DNA of 64,000 bases. It comes from JASHPR01 sp963833885 (GTDB taxonomy: Bacteria > Actinomycetota > Actinomycetes > Streptosporangiales > Streptosporangiaceae). Under the pieces are notes generated by a model. The model was not told where the DNA came from. It was given only the letters and a program-made list of their open reading frames with translations, and did not search any database. The stretch spans positions 62,001 to 126,000 of the forward strand of contig CAWHZU010000031.1 in NCBI GenBank assembly GCA_963833885.1. The letters run 5' to 3'. Of the stretch, positions 50,212-58,769 are shown in pieces. The first letter of the stretch is position 1, and every line of letters begins with the position of its first letter. A program made the translations under genes and the position numbers.

Positions 50212-51201
50212 CTAGCCGCCGATGGCCGACATCGGCCGGGCTGGCTGCAGGAAGCCGGGATCGTTGATGCCGTGACCGGGCAGCTTGGACGCGACCGCCC
50301 GGCGCCACAGCGCGGCGATCGTGGCATCGCTCGCGCCGGCCCGCAGCGGCCCGCGCAGGTCGCTCTCGGTGGTCGCGAACAGGCAGTTGCGGACCTGGCC
50401 GTCGGCGGTGAGCCTGACCCGGTCACAGGAGCCGCAGAACGGCCTGGTCACCGAGCCGATCACGCCGATCCTGGCCGGACCGCCGTTGACCAGGAACGCC
50501 TCGGCCGGGGCCGAGCCGCGGGCCGCCGGGTCATCGGGCGTGAGCGTGAACTCGGCCGACAGCGCGGCCAGGATCTCGTCGGCGGCCACCATGTTGGCGC
50601 GGCGCCAGCCGTGCTGCGCATCCAGCGGCATCTGCTCGATGAACCGGAGCTGGTAGCCGTGCTCCAGGCAGAACCGGGCCAGCGGCACGACCTCATCGTC
50701 GTTCTTGCCCCGCATCAGCACGGTGTTGACCTTGATAGGGCCGAGCCCGGCCGCGGCCGCCGCAGACAGGCCGGCCAGCACGTCTCCGAGCCGGTCGCGA
50801 CGGGAGAGGGTGCGGAAGGTCTCCGGCCGCAGCGTGTCCAGGGACACGTTGATCCGGTCCAGGCCGGCCTCGCGCAGCGGTGTGGCCAGCCGGTCGAGCC
50901 CGATCGCGTTGGTGGTCAGCGATATCTCCGGGCGCGGGCGCAACTCGGCGGTGCAGGCGACGATGTCCGGCAGCCCGCGCCGCAGCAGCGGCTCGCCGCC
51001 GGTGAAGCGGACCTCGGCGATGCCGAGCCGCTCGACTCCGATCCGGATGAGGCGGACCACCTCGTCGTCGCTGAGCAGTTCCGGCTTGGGCAGCCAGTCG
51101 AGTCCCTCGGCGGGCATGCAGTAATCACAGCGCAGGTTGCAGCGATCGGTGAGCGACACCCGCAGGTCGGTCGCCACGCGCCCGTACGAATCGGCAAGCA
51201 C
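50212..51201 (-). CDS. moaA: MoaA, GTP 3',8-cyclase
   Basis: The 329-residue radical-SAM enzyme carries out the first step of molybdenum-cofactor synthesis. The N-terminal cluster motif is CNLRCDYC, and the C-terminal second 4Fe-4S cluster is built by FCGSCDRVRLTADGQVRNCLF with the later Cys. The chain ends in Gly-Gly, which MoaA needs for activity. The GTG at 51201 has GGGAGGTGA upstream. It stands alone; other moa genes are not in the window. Mo-enzymes such as formate dehydrogenase could link it to the SelB gene nearby, but none is seen. Confidence 0.95.
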   Translation of the reverse strand: MLADSYGRVATDLRVSLTDRCNLRCDYCMPAEGLDWLPKPELLSDDEVVRLIRIGVERLGIAEVRFTGGEPLLRRGLPDIVACTAELRPRPEISLTTNAIGLDRLATPLREAGLDRINVSLDTLRPETFRTLSRRDRLGDVLAGLSAAAAAGLGPIKVNTVLMRGKNDDEVVPLARFCLEHGYQLRFIEQMPLDAQHGWRRANMVAADEILAALSAEFTLTPDDPAARGSAPAEAFLVNGGPARIGVIGSVTRPFCGSCDRVRLTADGQVRNCLFATTESDLRGPLRAGASDATIAALWRRAVASKLPGHGINDPGFLQPARPMSAIGG

Positions 51202-51334
51202 GGCGTCACCTCCCTGCCCATCTGGGTATTTCTGCCGCGCAAGACTTCAGACTACCCACGGTCCGTCCGTTGAACGGATGACGAGGGTGTGGCCGGCCCC
51301 GCCGGCGCGGCAGCGGGGCGCTGTACGGCATGGT

Positions 51335-52207
51335 ATGGCCATGACAATTCCGCCGGGAACGGACACCGCGGTGCGGGCCGACGGCCTGCGCAAGCGGTAC
51401 GGCGATGTAGCGGCGCTGGCCGGGGTCGACGTCGCGATCCGCCACGGCGAGGTGTTCGCCCTGCTCGGGCCCAATGGTGCGGGCAAGACGACCACCGTGG
51501 AGATCCTCGAGGGCTACCGCCACCGGGACGGCGGCACGGCGGCGGTGCTCGGCGAGGATCCGCAGCGGGCCGGACGAGCGTGGCGCGCCAGGATCGGGAT
51601 CGTTCCCCAGCAGGCCTTCCCGGCCGAGGCCGCGGAGCTGACCGTTCGCGAGATGGTCTGCCATTTCGCCGGGTTCTACCCGCGGCCGCGCGACCCGGGC
51701 GAGGTGATCGAGCTGGTTGGCCTCACCGCGAAAGCGCAGTCACGGATCCACCAGCTCTCCGGCGGCCAGGTCCGCCGGCTCGACGTCGCGCTCGGCATCG
51801 TCGGCGGGCCGGAGCTGCTGTTTCTTGACGAGCCCACCACCGGGTTCGACCCCGAGGCCCGGCGGAACTTCTGGGACCTGATCCGCGCCCTGCGGACCGT
51901 GGGCACCACGATCCTGCTTACCACGCACTACCTGGACGAGGCCGAGGCCCTCGCCGACCGGGTCGCGGTCATCTCCGGCGGCCGCATCGTCGAGACCGGC
52001 ACGCCGGCCAACCTTGGCGGCCGTGCGACGGCCACGGCAACGGTCAGCTGGGAGGATGGCGACGGCCCGCGCCGGGTGCGCAGCGACACCCCGACCCGTG
52101 TGGTCCGTGAACTCGCCGAGCGCTTCGGCGGCGAGGTGCCGGGGCTCACGGTGGCCCGCCCCACACTCGAGGACGTGTACCTGGACCTGATCGGGGGCCA
52201 GCGATGA
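51335..52207 (+). CDS. ABC-2 exporter ATPase
   Basis: The 290-residue ATPase has Walker A GPNGAGKTTT, the segment VEILEGYRHRDGG, signature LSGGQVRRLDVA, Walker B LLFLDEPTTGFDPEARR and LLTTHYLDEAEALADR. The ATG GCC ATG at 51335 is taken as the start; a second in-frame ATG is two codons later, and the ribosome-binding site is weak. Its stop overlaps the permease start (ATGA). The substrate is unknown. It is divergent from moaA. Confidence 0.9.
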   Translation: MAMTIPPGTDTAVRADGLRKRYGDVAALAGVDVAIRHGEVFALLGPNGAGKTTTVEILEGYRHRDGGTAAVLGEDPQRAGRAWRARIGIVPQQAFPAEAAELTVREMVCHFAGFYPRPRDPGEVIELVGLTAKAQSRIHQLSGGQVRRLDVALGIVGGPELLFLDEPTTGFDPEARRNFWDLIRALRTVGTTILLTTHYLDEAEALADRVAVISGGRIVETGTPANLGGRATATATVSWEDGDGPRRVRSDTPTRVVRELAERFGGEVPGLTVARPTLEDVYLDLIGGQR

Positions 52208-53055
52208 CGGCGCAGCCGGCCGCCGCTGCGGGGGCACACAGGGGTGCCGGGGCAGCCTTGCCCGCCGTCTGGCGCGTCGGCGCAGCGAGGGTCGGGGTGG
52301 AACTACGGGCGTTCTTCCGCGAGAAGCAGTCCGTGGTCTTCGTGTTTTCGCTGCCGGCCGTCCTGCTGGTGCTGCTCGGCTCGATCTTCCGCGGCCAGGC
52401 AGCGGGGCACGGGTTCTCGGTGGGCGAGCTGTTCGCCGCCGGGCTCATCGGCGGCGGGATCATGTCCACCAGCTTCCAGTACCTGGGCATCTCCATCGCT
52501 ACCGAGCGCGAGCTGGGCCTGCTCAAGCGGCTGCGCGGCACGCCGATGCCCGGTGCGGCGTACTTCATCGGGAAGACCGGCCTGGTCCTGATCTCCACCA
52601 TCGCCGAGACGGCGATCCTTGTCGTCGTCGGCATGCTGGTCGACCATCTCCGGCTGCCGGCCTCGGCCGGCCGCTGGTGGACGTTTGCCTGGGTGTTCGT
52701 GCTGGGCACGGTCGCGTGCACGCTGCTCGGGATCGCCGCGAGCAGCATCCCCCGCTCGGCGCGCAGCGCCACCGCGGTCATCACGCTCCCGTTTGTGGTG
52801 CTGCAGTTCATCTCCGGGGTCTACGTGCCGTTCACGCTGGTGCCCCCGTGGCTGCGCGACATCGGCTCGATCTTCCCGCTCAAGTGGATCTGCCAGGGAC
52901 TTCGTTCGGTCTTCCTGCCCGCCCAGGCGGCCTCGCTCGAGCCCGCTGGCACGTGGGAGCACGGCCGCATCGCGCTGGTGCTGACGGCCTGGATCGCGGC
53001 AGGGCTGGTGCTATGCCTGACCACGTTCCGGTGGCAGCGCCAAAGCGACCGCTGA
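52204..53055 (+). CDS. ABC-2 exporter permease
   Basis: The 283-residue protein has six predicted transmembrane helices (from about 45). The conserved region MSTSFQYLGISIATERELGLLKRLRGTPMPGAAYFIGKTG is typical of ABC-2 permeases. FISGVYVPFTLVPPWLRDIGSIFPLKWICQGLRSVF precedes the last helix. The ATG at 52204 overlaps the ATPase stop, so the two are coupled. It forms a complete half-transporter pair with the upstream ATPase. Confidence 0.9.
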   Translation: MTAQPAAAAGAHRGAGAALPAVWRVGAARVGVELRAFFREKQSVVFVFSLPAVLLVLLGSIFRGQAAGHGFSVGELFAAGLIGGGIMSTSFQYLGISIATERELGLLKRLRGTPMPGAAYFIGKTGLVLISTIAETAILVVVGMLVDHLRLPASAGRWWTFAWVFVLGTVACTLLGIAASSIPRSARSATAVITLPFVVLQFISGVYVPFTLVPPWLRDIGSIFPLKWICQGLRSVFLPAQAASLEPAGTWEHGRIALVLTAWIAAGLVLCLTTFRWQRQSDR

Positions 53056-53099
53056 GGCGCGCGCCCGTTATCCGGCGGAATACGGCAACATAGCGGGTT

Positions 53100-53516
53100 A
53101 TGGCAGCAGGCGACCGAGCCAAGCAGAAGATCAGCGAGCGGGCGTGGGAGTTCATCGCGTCGGCCCCGGTTCCGCAGGAGCAGATCCTGGCTGGCGCCCA
53201 GGTGATCAGCGGGGTGAGCCGCGGATGGGCGCTGCTGTCCCCCGGCGCCAGGATGTTCGGCAGGCCCTACTACGTGGCGCTGACCGAGCAGCACGTCCTG
53301 TTCTGCTGGATGTCGGCGTGGACAGGCAAGCCGATCCAGGTGCCGATCGTCGCCCCCCGGTGGCAGGTGCGGGTGACCGGCGCCCGGCTGGGCGGGCAGA
53401 TGGGCTGGTTCACCTGCCAGATTCCCGGCCGGGAGAAACCGATGACGCTGCGCTTCTACCGGTTCTGGCGACCCGAGGTCGAGGCACTGCTCGGCGCTCT
53501 GGGCACCCCCGGCTGA
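53100..53516 (+). CDS. Conserved hypothetical protein, possible PH-like fold
   Basis: The 138-residue protein has no clear family that I recognise. A helical N-terminus (RAKQKISERAWEFIASAP) is followed by about seven beta strands: GWALLSPGARMFGRPYYVALTEQHVLFCWMSA and later GQMGWFTCQIPG. The strand-rich pattern with a final helix (WRPEVEALLGAL) recalls bacterial PH-like domains. There is no signal peptide or membrane helix. It lies 44 bases after the ABC permease and may belong to that unit. Confidence 0.6.
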   Translation: MAAGDRAKQKISERAWEFIASAPVPQEQILAGAQVISGVSRGWALLSPGARMFGRPYYVALTEQHVLFCWMSAWTGKPIQVPIVAPRWQVRVTGARLGGQMGWFTCQIPGREKPMTLRFYRFWRPEVEALLGALGTPG

Positions 53517-53586
53517 GGCCCTCCTCCCACGCCGCTGTGCGGCGCATCTCACGGCGCCGGCGGCGCTGTCCGGATGCCGTAACCGC

Positions 53587-53592
53587 TATAAC
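53587..53592 (+). promoter_or_regulatory. -10 box of a leaderless transcript (FAD oxidoreductase gene)
   Basis: TATAAC is followed by six bases and the ATG at 53599. It matches five of the six bases of TATAAT. Confidence 0.5.
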
Positions 53593-53598
53593 AGGGTC

Positions 53599-54732
53599 AT
53601 GACTGTGGACGGCGCGATCTGGCGCGATCAGCTCACCGCAGCCGAGCGGGCGGAGCTCGGCCGCGGGCACGCGACCATTCCCGACCGGCACCCGGACATC
53701 CTGGTCGTCGGCGGCGGGATCATGGGCGTCACGACCGCCGCGGCGTGCCATGAGGCAGGTCTCGGCTCGGTGCTGCTGATCGAGACCGGCCGACTGGGCA
53801 CCGGCGCCACCGGCGGCGCTAGCGGGCTGCTGATCCCCGAGCCGCACCGGTGGAGCGATCCCGAGCCGCTGGTGGACCTGGAGCGGGCCAGCCTGGAGCG
53901 GTGGCGCGAACTCGAGCGGCGGCTGCCGCACGGGGTGGGGCTCACCAACATCGACTGGATCGGCCTGGCGCCGCATCCCGGGGGCTTCGCGGCGCACCAG
54001 CCGCCGTCGGTGGAGTGGCTGGCGCCCGGGCAGGTGGAGCAGCTGGTTCCCGGCCTGGCCCGGTCAATGGAGGGCGCGATGATCCGCGGGCAGGCCCGGG
54101 TGAACCCGCTGCGCGCGGTGGCCAGGCTGGCCGAGGGCCTGCCGGCCGTCGCCACCGGGGTCGCGGCCACGGGCGTCACCATCCGTGGTGACCGGGTGGT
54201 CACGGTGACCACCTCGGCCGGTGACGTCGAGCCCGGCGTCGTCGTGTTCGCCACCGGCCAGCCACCGGTGCTCGACGGCCTGCCGCTGAGCATTCCGTCC
54301 GACCGGGTCAAGGGCCACCTGCTGGTCACCGACCCCACGCCGGTTCGGCTGCCGGGCATCGTGGCGCCGGTCGCGACCCAGCTCGAGGACGGGCGGCTGC
54401 TGGCCGGCGGCACCTTCGACATCGGGGACGAGGACCCCGCCGTGCAGCCCGACGTGATTGCGTCGATCATGGACGGGCTCGTCGCGGCCCTGCCCGCCGC
54501 GAAAGGACTCGGCATCGCCTACCAGTGGTGCTGCTTCCGGCCCCGGCACCCCGACCGGCGGCCGGTCATCGATCACATCCCCGGCCTGGACAATGCCTGG
54601 CTTACCTCGGGGCACTTCAGGACCGGGATACTCAACGCGCCCGCCACCGCCGCGGTGCTGGCCCGCTGGATCTCGGCCGGCCAGCCGCCCGCAGAGCCTG
54701 GCACCTGGGCGGCGACGCGCTTCACTCGGTAG
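53599..54732 (+). CDS. FAD-dependent oxidoreductase (DAO/glycine-oxidase family)
   Basis: The 377-residue flavoprotein has the N-terminal FAD motif ILVVGGGIMGVTTAAACHEAG and GATGGASGLLIPEPHRW. The C-terminal substrate/FAD segment is DHIPGLDNAWLTSGHFRTGILNAPATAAVLARWI, as in D-amino-acid or glycine oxidases. It probably oxidises an amine or amino acid; the substrate is open. It converges with selB and their 3' ends overlap by 11 bases. The start follows a TATAAC box by six bases. Confidence 0.87.
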   Translation: MTVDGAIWRDQLTAAERAELGRGHATIPDRHPDILVVGGGIMGVTTAAACHEAGLGSVLLIETGRLGTGATGGASGLLIPEPHRWSDPEPLVDLERASLERWRELERRLPHGVGLTNIDWIGLAPHPGGFAAHQPPSVEWLAPGQVEQLVPGLARSMEGAMIRGQARVNPLRAVARLAEGLPAVATGVAATGVTIRGDRVVTVTTSAGDVEPGVVVFATGQPPVLDGLPLSIPSDRVKGHLLVTDPTPVRLPGIVAPVATQLEDGRLLAGGTFDIGDEDPAVQPDVIASIMDGLVAALPAAKGLGIAYQWCCFRPRHPDRRPVIDHIPGLDNAWLTSGHFRTGILNAPATAAVLARWISAGQPPAEPGTWAATRFTR

Positions 54733-56629
54733 GCGGCCGGAGCAGCCTGCGGCGGTCATCGGGGAGCCGCTCGGTCACGCCGGCCCGGTCAAGGAACTCC
54801 AGCAGCGGTATCGCGACCCGGCGCGTGGTCTGCAGCGCCTGCCTGGCGTCTGCGGCGGTGAACGGCTGCGGCAGATCGGCCAGGACGCGGCTCGCCAGCG
54901 CGTCCGCACCGGGAGCCAGCACGATCTGGTCACTCACCCGCAGCAGCAGGCCGGCCCGTTCGGCTGCGGCAATCGCCCGCAGGTCGAGACCGAGGTGGCG
55001 GAGCCGGTCGGCATCGGGTGACGCGAACGGCGCGGCCGCCAGGTCGGCGAGCAGAATCTTCACCGCCGCGGCGACGGCGGCCGACAGCTGCGCGTCGCTG
55101 ACCGTGCCGACGTTGCTGACCTGCACCAGGCCGTCACGGAGCCGCAACGGCGGGCGGACCAGGGCGTCGACCAGCCGGCGGTCGGGCAGCCCGATGGCCG
55201 TCTTGGCGGCCTCGACCGTGAGGCCTGGAGCCATCGGGTCCCTGGCCGCCTGCGTGGTGACCGCCTCGCCTAGGCGGCCGGCCAGATCCGCCCAGTGCCG
55301 GGGGTCGGCCAGCCACTCGCCGACCACGGGCTCGGGGTGGTCCGTGACGCCCATGGCCAGCAGGGCGCTCGCCCGCAGCAGGCCGTGCCGACGCAGCAAG
55401 TCGGCGGCCGTCGGCGGGTCAGGCCAGGACTCGAGTTCGGCGGCGGACGTGCTGGAGCCGCGTCGGCCGAGCGACGGCGGCGCCACGTCAAGCACGATCA
55501 GGCCGCGTGCTGCCGGGCCGGCGGGCCGAGCCACGGAGGCCGCGCCCGGCTGCGAGCCGCCCCCGTGTGCCGCGACGAGATCGGTCGGCCGCGGCGGCCT
55601 GCCGCGGGCACCCCGCTCACCGTGCTCGCGCATCAGCACCCGGTCGCCGACGTGCAGCGGAATCGGCTCGCGCCAGCTGATCCTCGCGATCCTGTCGCTG
55701 AGCATCCGGACCCTGGCGGCCATGCGCGCGGGCCCGGCGTGCACGGTGGCCGTGCGGGGCAAGCGGGGCGCCGCACCCCTCCCGGCCGCATCCGCGGCGC
55801 CCGGTTCCGCGGATGCGGCGATCCGCACGTCGATGACGTCGGTCAGCGTCCAGCGTCCCGGCTGCACCAGGGCCATGCCCTTGCCGAGCCGCTCTTGGCT
55901 GACGCCGCGGAGCATGACCGAAGCCCGCGCCGGCCCGGCGAGCTCGGGCACGGCCTCGCCCAGGGCCTCGATGCCCGCTACCCGCACCGGCCGCATGGCG
56001 GGAGTGACGACCAGCTCATCCCCCACGCGCACGGTCCCGGCGGACATCCCGCCGGTCACCAGCACCTCGCCCGCCGCCGTGCAGGACACCTGGTCCACCC
56101 ACAGTCGCAACGGGGCGCCGGGGTCGGGCTCCGGCAGGCGGTCGGCCAGCCGGGCCAGCGCGTCGATCAGCGCGGGGATGCCCTCCCCGGTGGCCGCGCT
56201 CACCGCGAGCGCCTCCACCTCGCCCAGGCTGGAGGCGGCGATCAGCCAGGCCTCGGCCAGGGCGGGACCGGGGTCGGCCAGGTCCGCCCGGGTGACGACG
56301 AGCAGGCCGTGGCGGATGCCGAGCGCGTCGATAACCGCCAGGTGCTCGGCCGACTGCGGCTTCCAGCCCTGGTCGGCGGCGACCACGAACAGCACCGCGG
56401 GGGCCGGCCCCGCCGCGGCGATCATGTTCGGGAGCGCACGCTCGTGCCCGGGCACGTCGATAAAGGCGAGGCGGCCGCCTGACGGCAGGGTCAGCCAGGC
56501 GTACCCCGGCTCGGCGGCCGGATCGCCGGGATGCCCGTCCTCCCCGCGGTGGGGATACATCCCGGTGAGCGCCTGCAGCAGGGTCGACTTGCCGTGATCT
56601 CCGTGCCCGGCCACCGCGAAGATCCGCAT
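54722..56629 (-). CDS. selB: SelB, selenocysteine-specific elongation factor
   Basis: The protein of about 635 residues has a translational GTPase domain (1-165): G1 is GHGDHGKST, G3 DVPGHERALPNMIAAAG, and G4 TRAD in place of TKAD. EF-Tu-like domains 2 and 3 follow, then a C-terminal set of winged-helix modules (about 430-630, including AAPFASPDADRLRHLGLDLRAIAAAERAGLLLRV) that bind the SECIS hairpin. It delivers Sec-tRNA to in-frame UGA. The ATG at 56629 gives the family N-terminus MRIFAVAGHGDHGK; the open frame extends 30 codons upstream. No other sel gene is in the window. The G4 change and GHG in G1 are unusual. Confidence 0.88.
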   Translation of the reverse strand: MRIFAVAGHGDHGKSTLLQALTGMYPHRGEDGHPGDPAAEPGYAWLTLPSGGRLAFIDVPGHERALPNMIAAAGPAPAVLFVVAADQGWKPQSAEHLAVIDALGIRHGLLVVTRADLADPGPALAEAWLIAASSLGEVEALAVSAATGEGIPALIDALARLADRLPEPDPGAPLRLWVDQVSCTAAGEVLVTGGMSAGTVRVGDELVVTPAMRPVRVAGIEALGEAVPELAGPARASVMLRGVSQERLGKGMALVQPGRWTLTDVIDVRIAASAEPGAADAAGRGAAPRLPRTATVHAGPARMAARVRMLSDRIARISWREPIPLHVGDRVLMREHGERGARGRPPRPTDLVAAHGGGSQPGAASVARPAGPAARGLIVLDVAPPSLGRRGSSTSAAELESWPDPPTAADLLRRHGLLRASALLAMGVTDHPEPVVGEWLADPRHWADLAGRLGEAVTTQAARDPMAPGLTVEAAKTAIGLPDRRLVDALVRPPLRLRDGLVQVSNVGTVSDAQLSAAVAAAVKILLADLAAAPFASPDADRLRHLGLDLRAIAAAERAGLLLRVSDQIVLAPGADALASRVLADLPQPFTAADARQALQTTRRVAIPLLEFLDRAGVTERLPDDRRRLLRPPTE

Positions 56630-56761
56630 GCCAGCCACGAGCGCGACCATACCTGCCGGACGCCCCGGATAGGCGTGTCCTTGGAGGGGAGTATCCGCGC
56701 ATTTACCAGCGCTTTGCATAATGGGCAGCCCACCGGGTACGCAACTTGTGCGAGTCTTAAT

Positions 56762-56777
56762 CCTCCGATTACGGAGG
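56762..56777 (+). promoter_or_regulatory. Hairpin that buries a Shine-Dalgarno sequence
   Basis: CCTCCG (56762-56767) and CGGAGG (56772-56777) pair around an ATTA loop. CGGAGGGAG is the ribosome-binding site of the gene starting at 56789, so the hairpin would hide it from the ribosome. Confidence 0.45.
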
Positions 56778-56788
56778 GAGTGAGCGTT

Positions 56789-57574
56789 ATGGCTGTCGTG
56801 GCCCGCGTTCCGCGCAGTCGCGGTGGTGTGAGCGGGGTCCTGCTGATCCTCATCGGCGCGTGGGGCGGCCTGGCTCCGTTCGTTGGCCCCTACTTCCGCT
56901 TTGCATACACGCCGGACAAGGCTTGGGCGTATACCTCTGGCCGGCTATGGCTTTCGATCGTGCCCGGCGCGGCCGCGGTGCTCGGCGGGCTGCTCGTGAC
57001 CGGCGCCGCGCATCGAGCGGTTGGCTGCTTTGGCGCGTTCATCGCCGCTCTGGGCGGTGCCTGGTTCATTGTCGGCGGCCCGGTCATCGCGCTGGCGGTG
57101 AAGAGCGGCTCGATCAGCCCCGGAGCCCGGCTGACCGGGTCCCTCGGGTCGCTCTCGGCGGCGACGAGGCTGTTCCTCGAGCAGTTCGCCTTCTTCACCG
57201 GCATCGGCGTCCTGATCCTATTCTTCGGCGCGCTGGCACTGGGCCGGTTCTCGGTGGTGGGCGTCAAGGACGCGGCGCTGGCCGAGCAGATCCTGTCGGG
57301 GGTGCCGACGGAGGGCTACCCGTCCGCTTACGGCCAGGCTCCCAGGCAGGATCAAGGTCCCGACGACACCGGCTACCCGACCACGACCGGCCCGTTCCCG
57401 AGTCAGGGCGGCACCCAGTTCCCGCCGGAACAGCCGACGGAATCGTCCGAGCAGTACCCGACGACGTCGTCCGACCAGCATCCCGCGACATCGTCCGAGC
57501 AGTACCCGACGACGACAAGCCCGTTCGGGCAGACGCCGCCGTCGGGCACCGGCCGGCTTCGCGGGCCCAGCTAG
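56789..57574 (+). CDS. Membrane protein with disordered C-terminal tail, unknown function
   Basis: The 261-residue protein has four predicted helices (about 14-32, 54-74, 79-105 and 130-153), then a tail of about 100 residues made of Thr/Ser/Gln/Pro/Tyr repeats of the type SSEQYPTTSSDQHPAT. The short extracellular loops and the helix pattern look like small envelope proteins, but I recognise no family. The ATG at 56789 is chosen from the GGAGGGAG eight bases upstream; an in-frame GTG at 56780 touches it. It is divergent from selB, 160 bases apart. Confidence 0.7.
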   Translation: MAVVARVPRSRGGVSGVLLILIGAWGGLAPFVGPYFRFAYTPDKAWAYTSGRLWLSIVPGAAAVLGGLLVTGAAHRAVGCFGAFIAALGGAWFIVGGPVIALAVKSGSISPGARLTGSLGSLSAATRLFLEQFAFFTGIGVLILFFGALALGRFSVVGVKDAALAEQILSGVPTEGYPSAYGQAPRQDQGPDDTGYPTTTGPFPSQGGTQFPPEQPTESSEQYPTTSSDQHPATSSEQYPTTTSPFGQTPPSGTGRLRGPS

Positions 57575-57701
57575 GCCGGCCCGCGGGATCTGGCCAAGCC
57601 CGGACGGAGCCGGGCCAACATGGCGAAATCCGCCTTGTCTGACTTATCACCTGATCTACCCTTGGTGTCCCTGCAAGCGTCGACTCCTGGGGTGGTCCCA
57701 C

Positions 57702-58763
57702 GTGGGTTACCGGCTCAACCCTCCTCCGGGCTGGCCGCCCGTGCCAGACGGTTTTGTTCCGGCACCGGGCTGGCAGCCGGATCCCTCCTGGCCGGCACCA
57801 CCCCCTGGGTGGCAGCTCTGGCTGCCCGCCGACGGCTCGTCCACACCGTCATCCGCTCCCGCCTCGCCGCCTCCGCCCGCAACACCGTCACCTGCGCCCG
57901 CAACACCGTCACCCGCGCCCGCCGCAGCGTCACCTTTCGCCTCGCCGTCGCCGGTTGCCGCGCCTTCGCCGTCGGCTTACCCGGCGGATGGCATCACAGC
58001 GCCCTACGGCGGTGCGGGGCCGTACGGCGCTGGCGCCGGCCCATATCAGTACGGTGCGGCTCAGTACGGTGAGACGTGGCCGCCGCCGAGCCAGGGCGTC
58101 AGCGGGCTCGCGATCGCATCGTTCGTGCTCGGGCTGCTTGGCGCGTTCCTGCTGACCGCGGTGCTGAGCGTGATCCTCGGCATCGCCGCGATGGCCGAGA
58201 TCCGCCGCAGCGGCCGGCGGGGCAGGGGCCTCGCGATAGCCGGGTTCGCGCTGTCCGGGGTGTGGGTCGCCGCGATCGTCGGGCTGATCGTGCTTGGCGC
58301 CGTCACCGGGGACTCGGGCGGGTCGAACCCCCCGTCGGGCGCGCCGGCCAGCTCGGCAAGCCACAGCCCGGCCACGACTCAGGCCAGCACACCGGCCAGC
58401 GTGAACGTCTTCTCGCTGCCCGTCGGCACGTGCTTCGACAACCCGTCGGGCAACCTGTTCTCCATCAACTCGGTTACCCCCATTTCCTGCATCACGGCTC
58501 ACAACGCGCAGGTCTTCGCGCAGTTCAACGTCAAAGGCACCAGCTTCCCCGGCACGGCGGCCATGGAGCGCCGCGCGGACAACGGCTGCAACGCCCGGAT
58601 CACGGGGCACCTCGACCAGTCGAAGATCACGTCCGCGATGTCGCTGCACTTCATCTTCCCGCGCCAGCTGGCCTGGGATTCCGGCCAGCGGCGGATCAGC
58701 TGCCTGGTGGTGGACTCATCGCGGGATCTCACCTCTTCGCTGCTGGCCAGGTCATCGGGCTGA
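57702..58763 (+). CDS. DUF4190-type membrane protein with Pro-rich N-terminus
   Basis: The 353-residue protein begins with PPPGWPPVPDGFVPAPGWQP-type repeats and a Pro/Ala/Ser-rich region (1-110). A DUF4190-like pair of helices follows (about 128-200: GLAIASFVLGLLGAFLLTAVLSVILG ... GLAIAGFALSGVWVAAIVGLIVLG). A Ser/Thr linker leads to an extracellular C-terminal domain (about 245-353) with cysteines in GTCFDNP, ISCITAH, NGCNARI and RRISCLVV, likely two disulfides, similar to septum-formation-like domains. The GTG at 57702 begins MGYRLNPPPGW. The function is unknown. Confidence 0.75.
   Translation: MGYRLNPPPGWPPVPDGFVPAPGWQPDPSWPAPPPGWQLWLPADGSSTPSSAPASPPPPATPSPAPATPSPAPAAASPFASPSPVAAPSPSAYPADGITAPYGGAGPYGAGAGPYQYGAAQYGETWPPPSQGVSGLAIASFVLGLLGAFLLTAVLSVILGIAAMAEIRRSGRRGRGLAIAGFALSGVWVAAIVGLIVLGAVTGDSGGSNPPSGAPASSASHSPATTQASTPASVNVFSLPVGTCFDNPSGNLFSINSVTPISCITAHNAQVFAQFNVKGTSFPGTAAMERRADNGCNARITGHLDQSKITSAMSLHFIFPRQLAWDSGQRRISCLVVDSSRDLTSSLLARSSG
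57874..57913 (+). repeat. In-frame 21-base tandem repeat
   Basis: A 19-base unit at 57874-57892 recurs exactly at 57895-57913 with a period of 21 bases, encoding two copies of the heptad PATPSPA in the Pro-rich part of the DUF4190-type protein. Copy number may vary between strains. Confidence 0.8.
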
Positions 58764-58769
58764 CCGAGA

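Noticed and set aside
56630..56788. selC tRNA gene beside selB
   Set aside because: No long-armed tRNA with a TCA anticodon loop or T-loop could be found here or in the other gaps.
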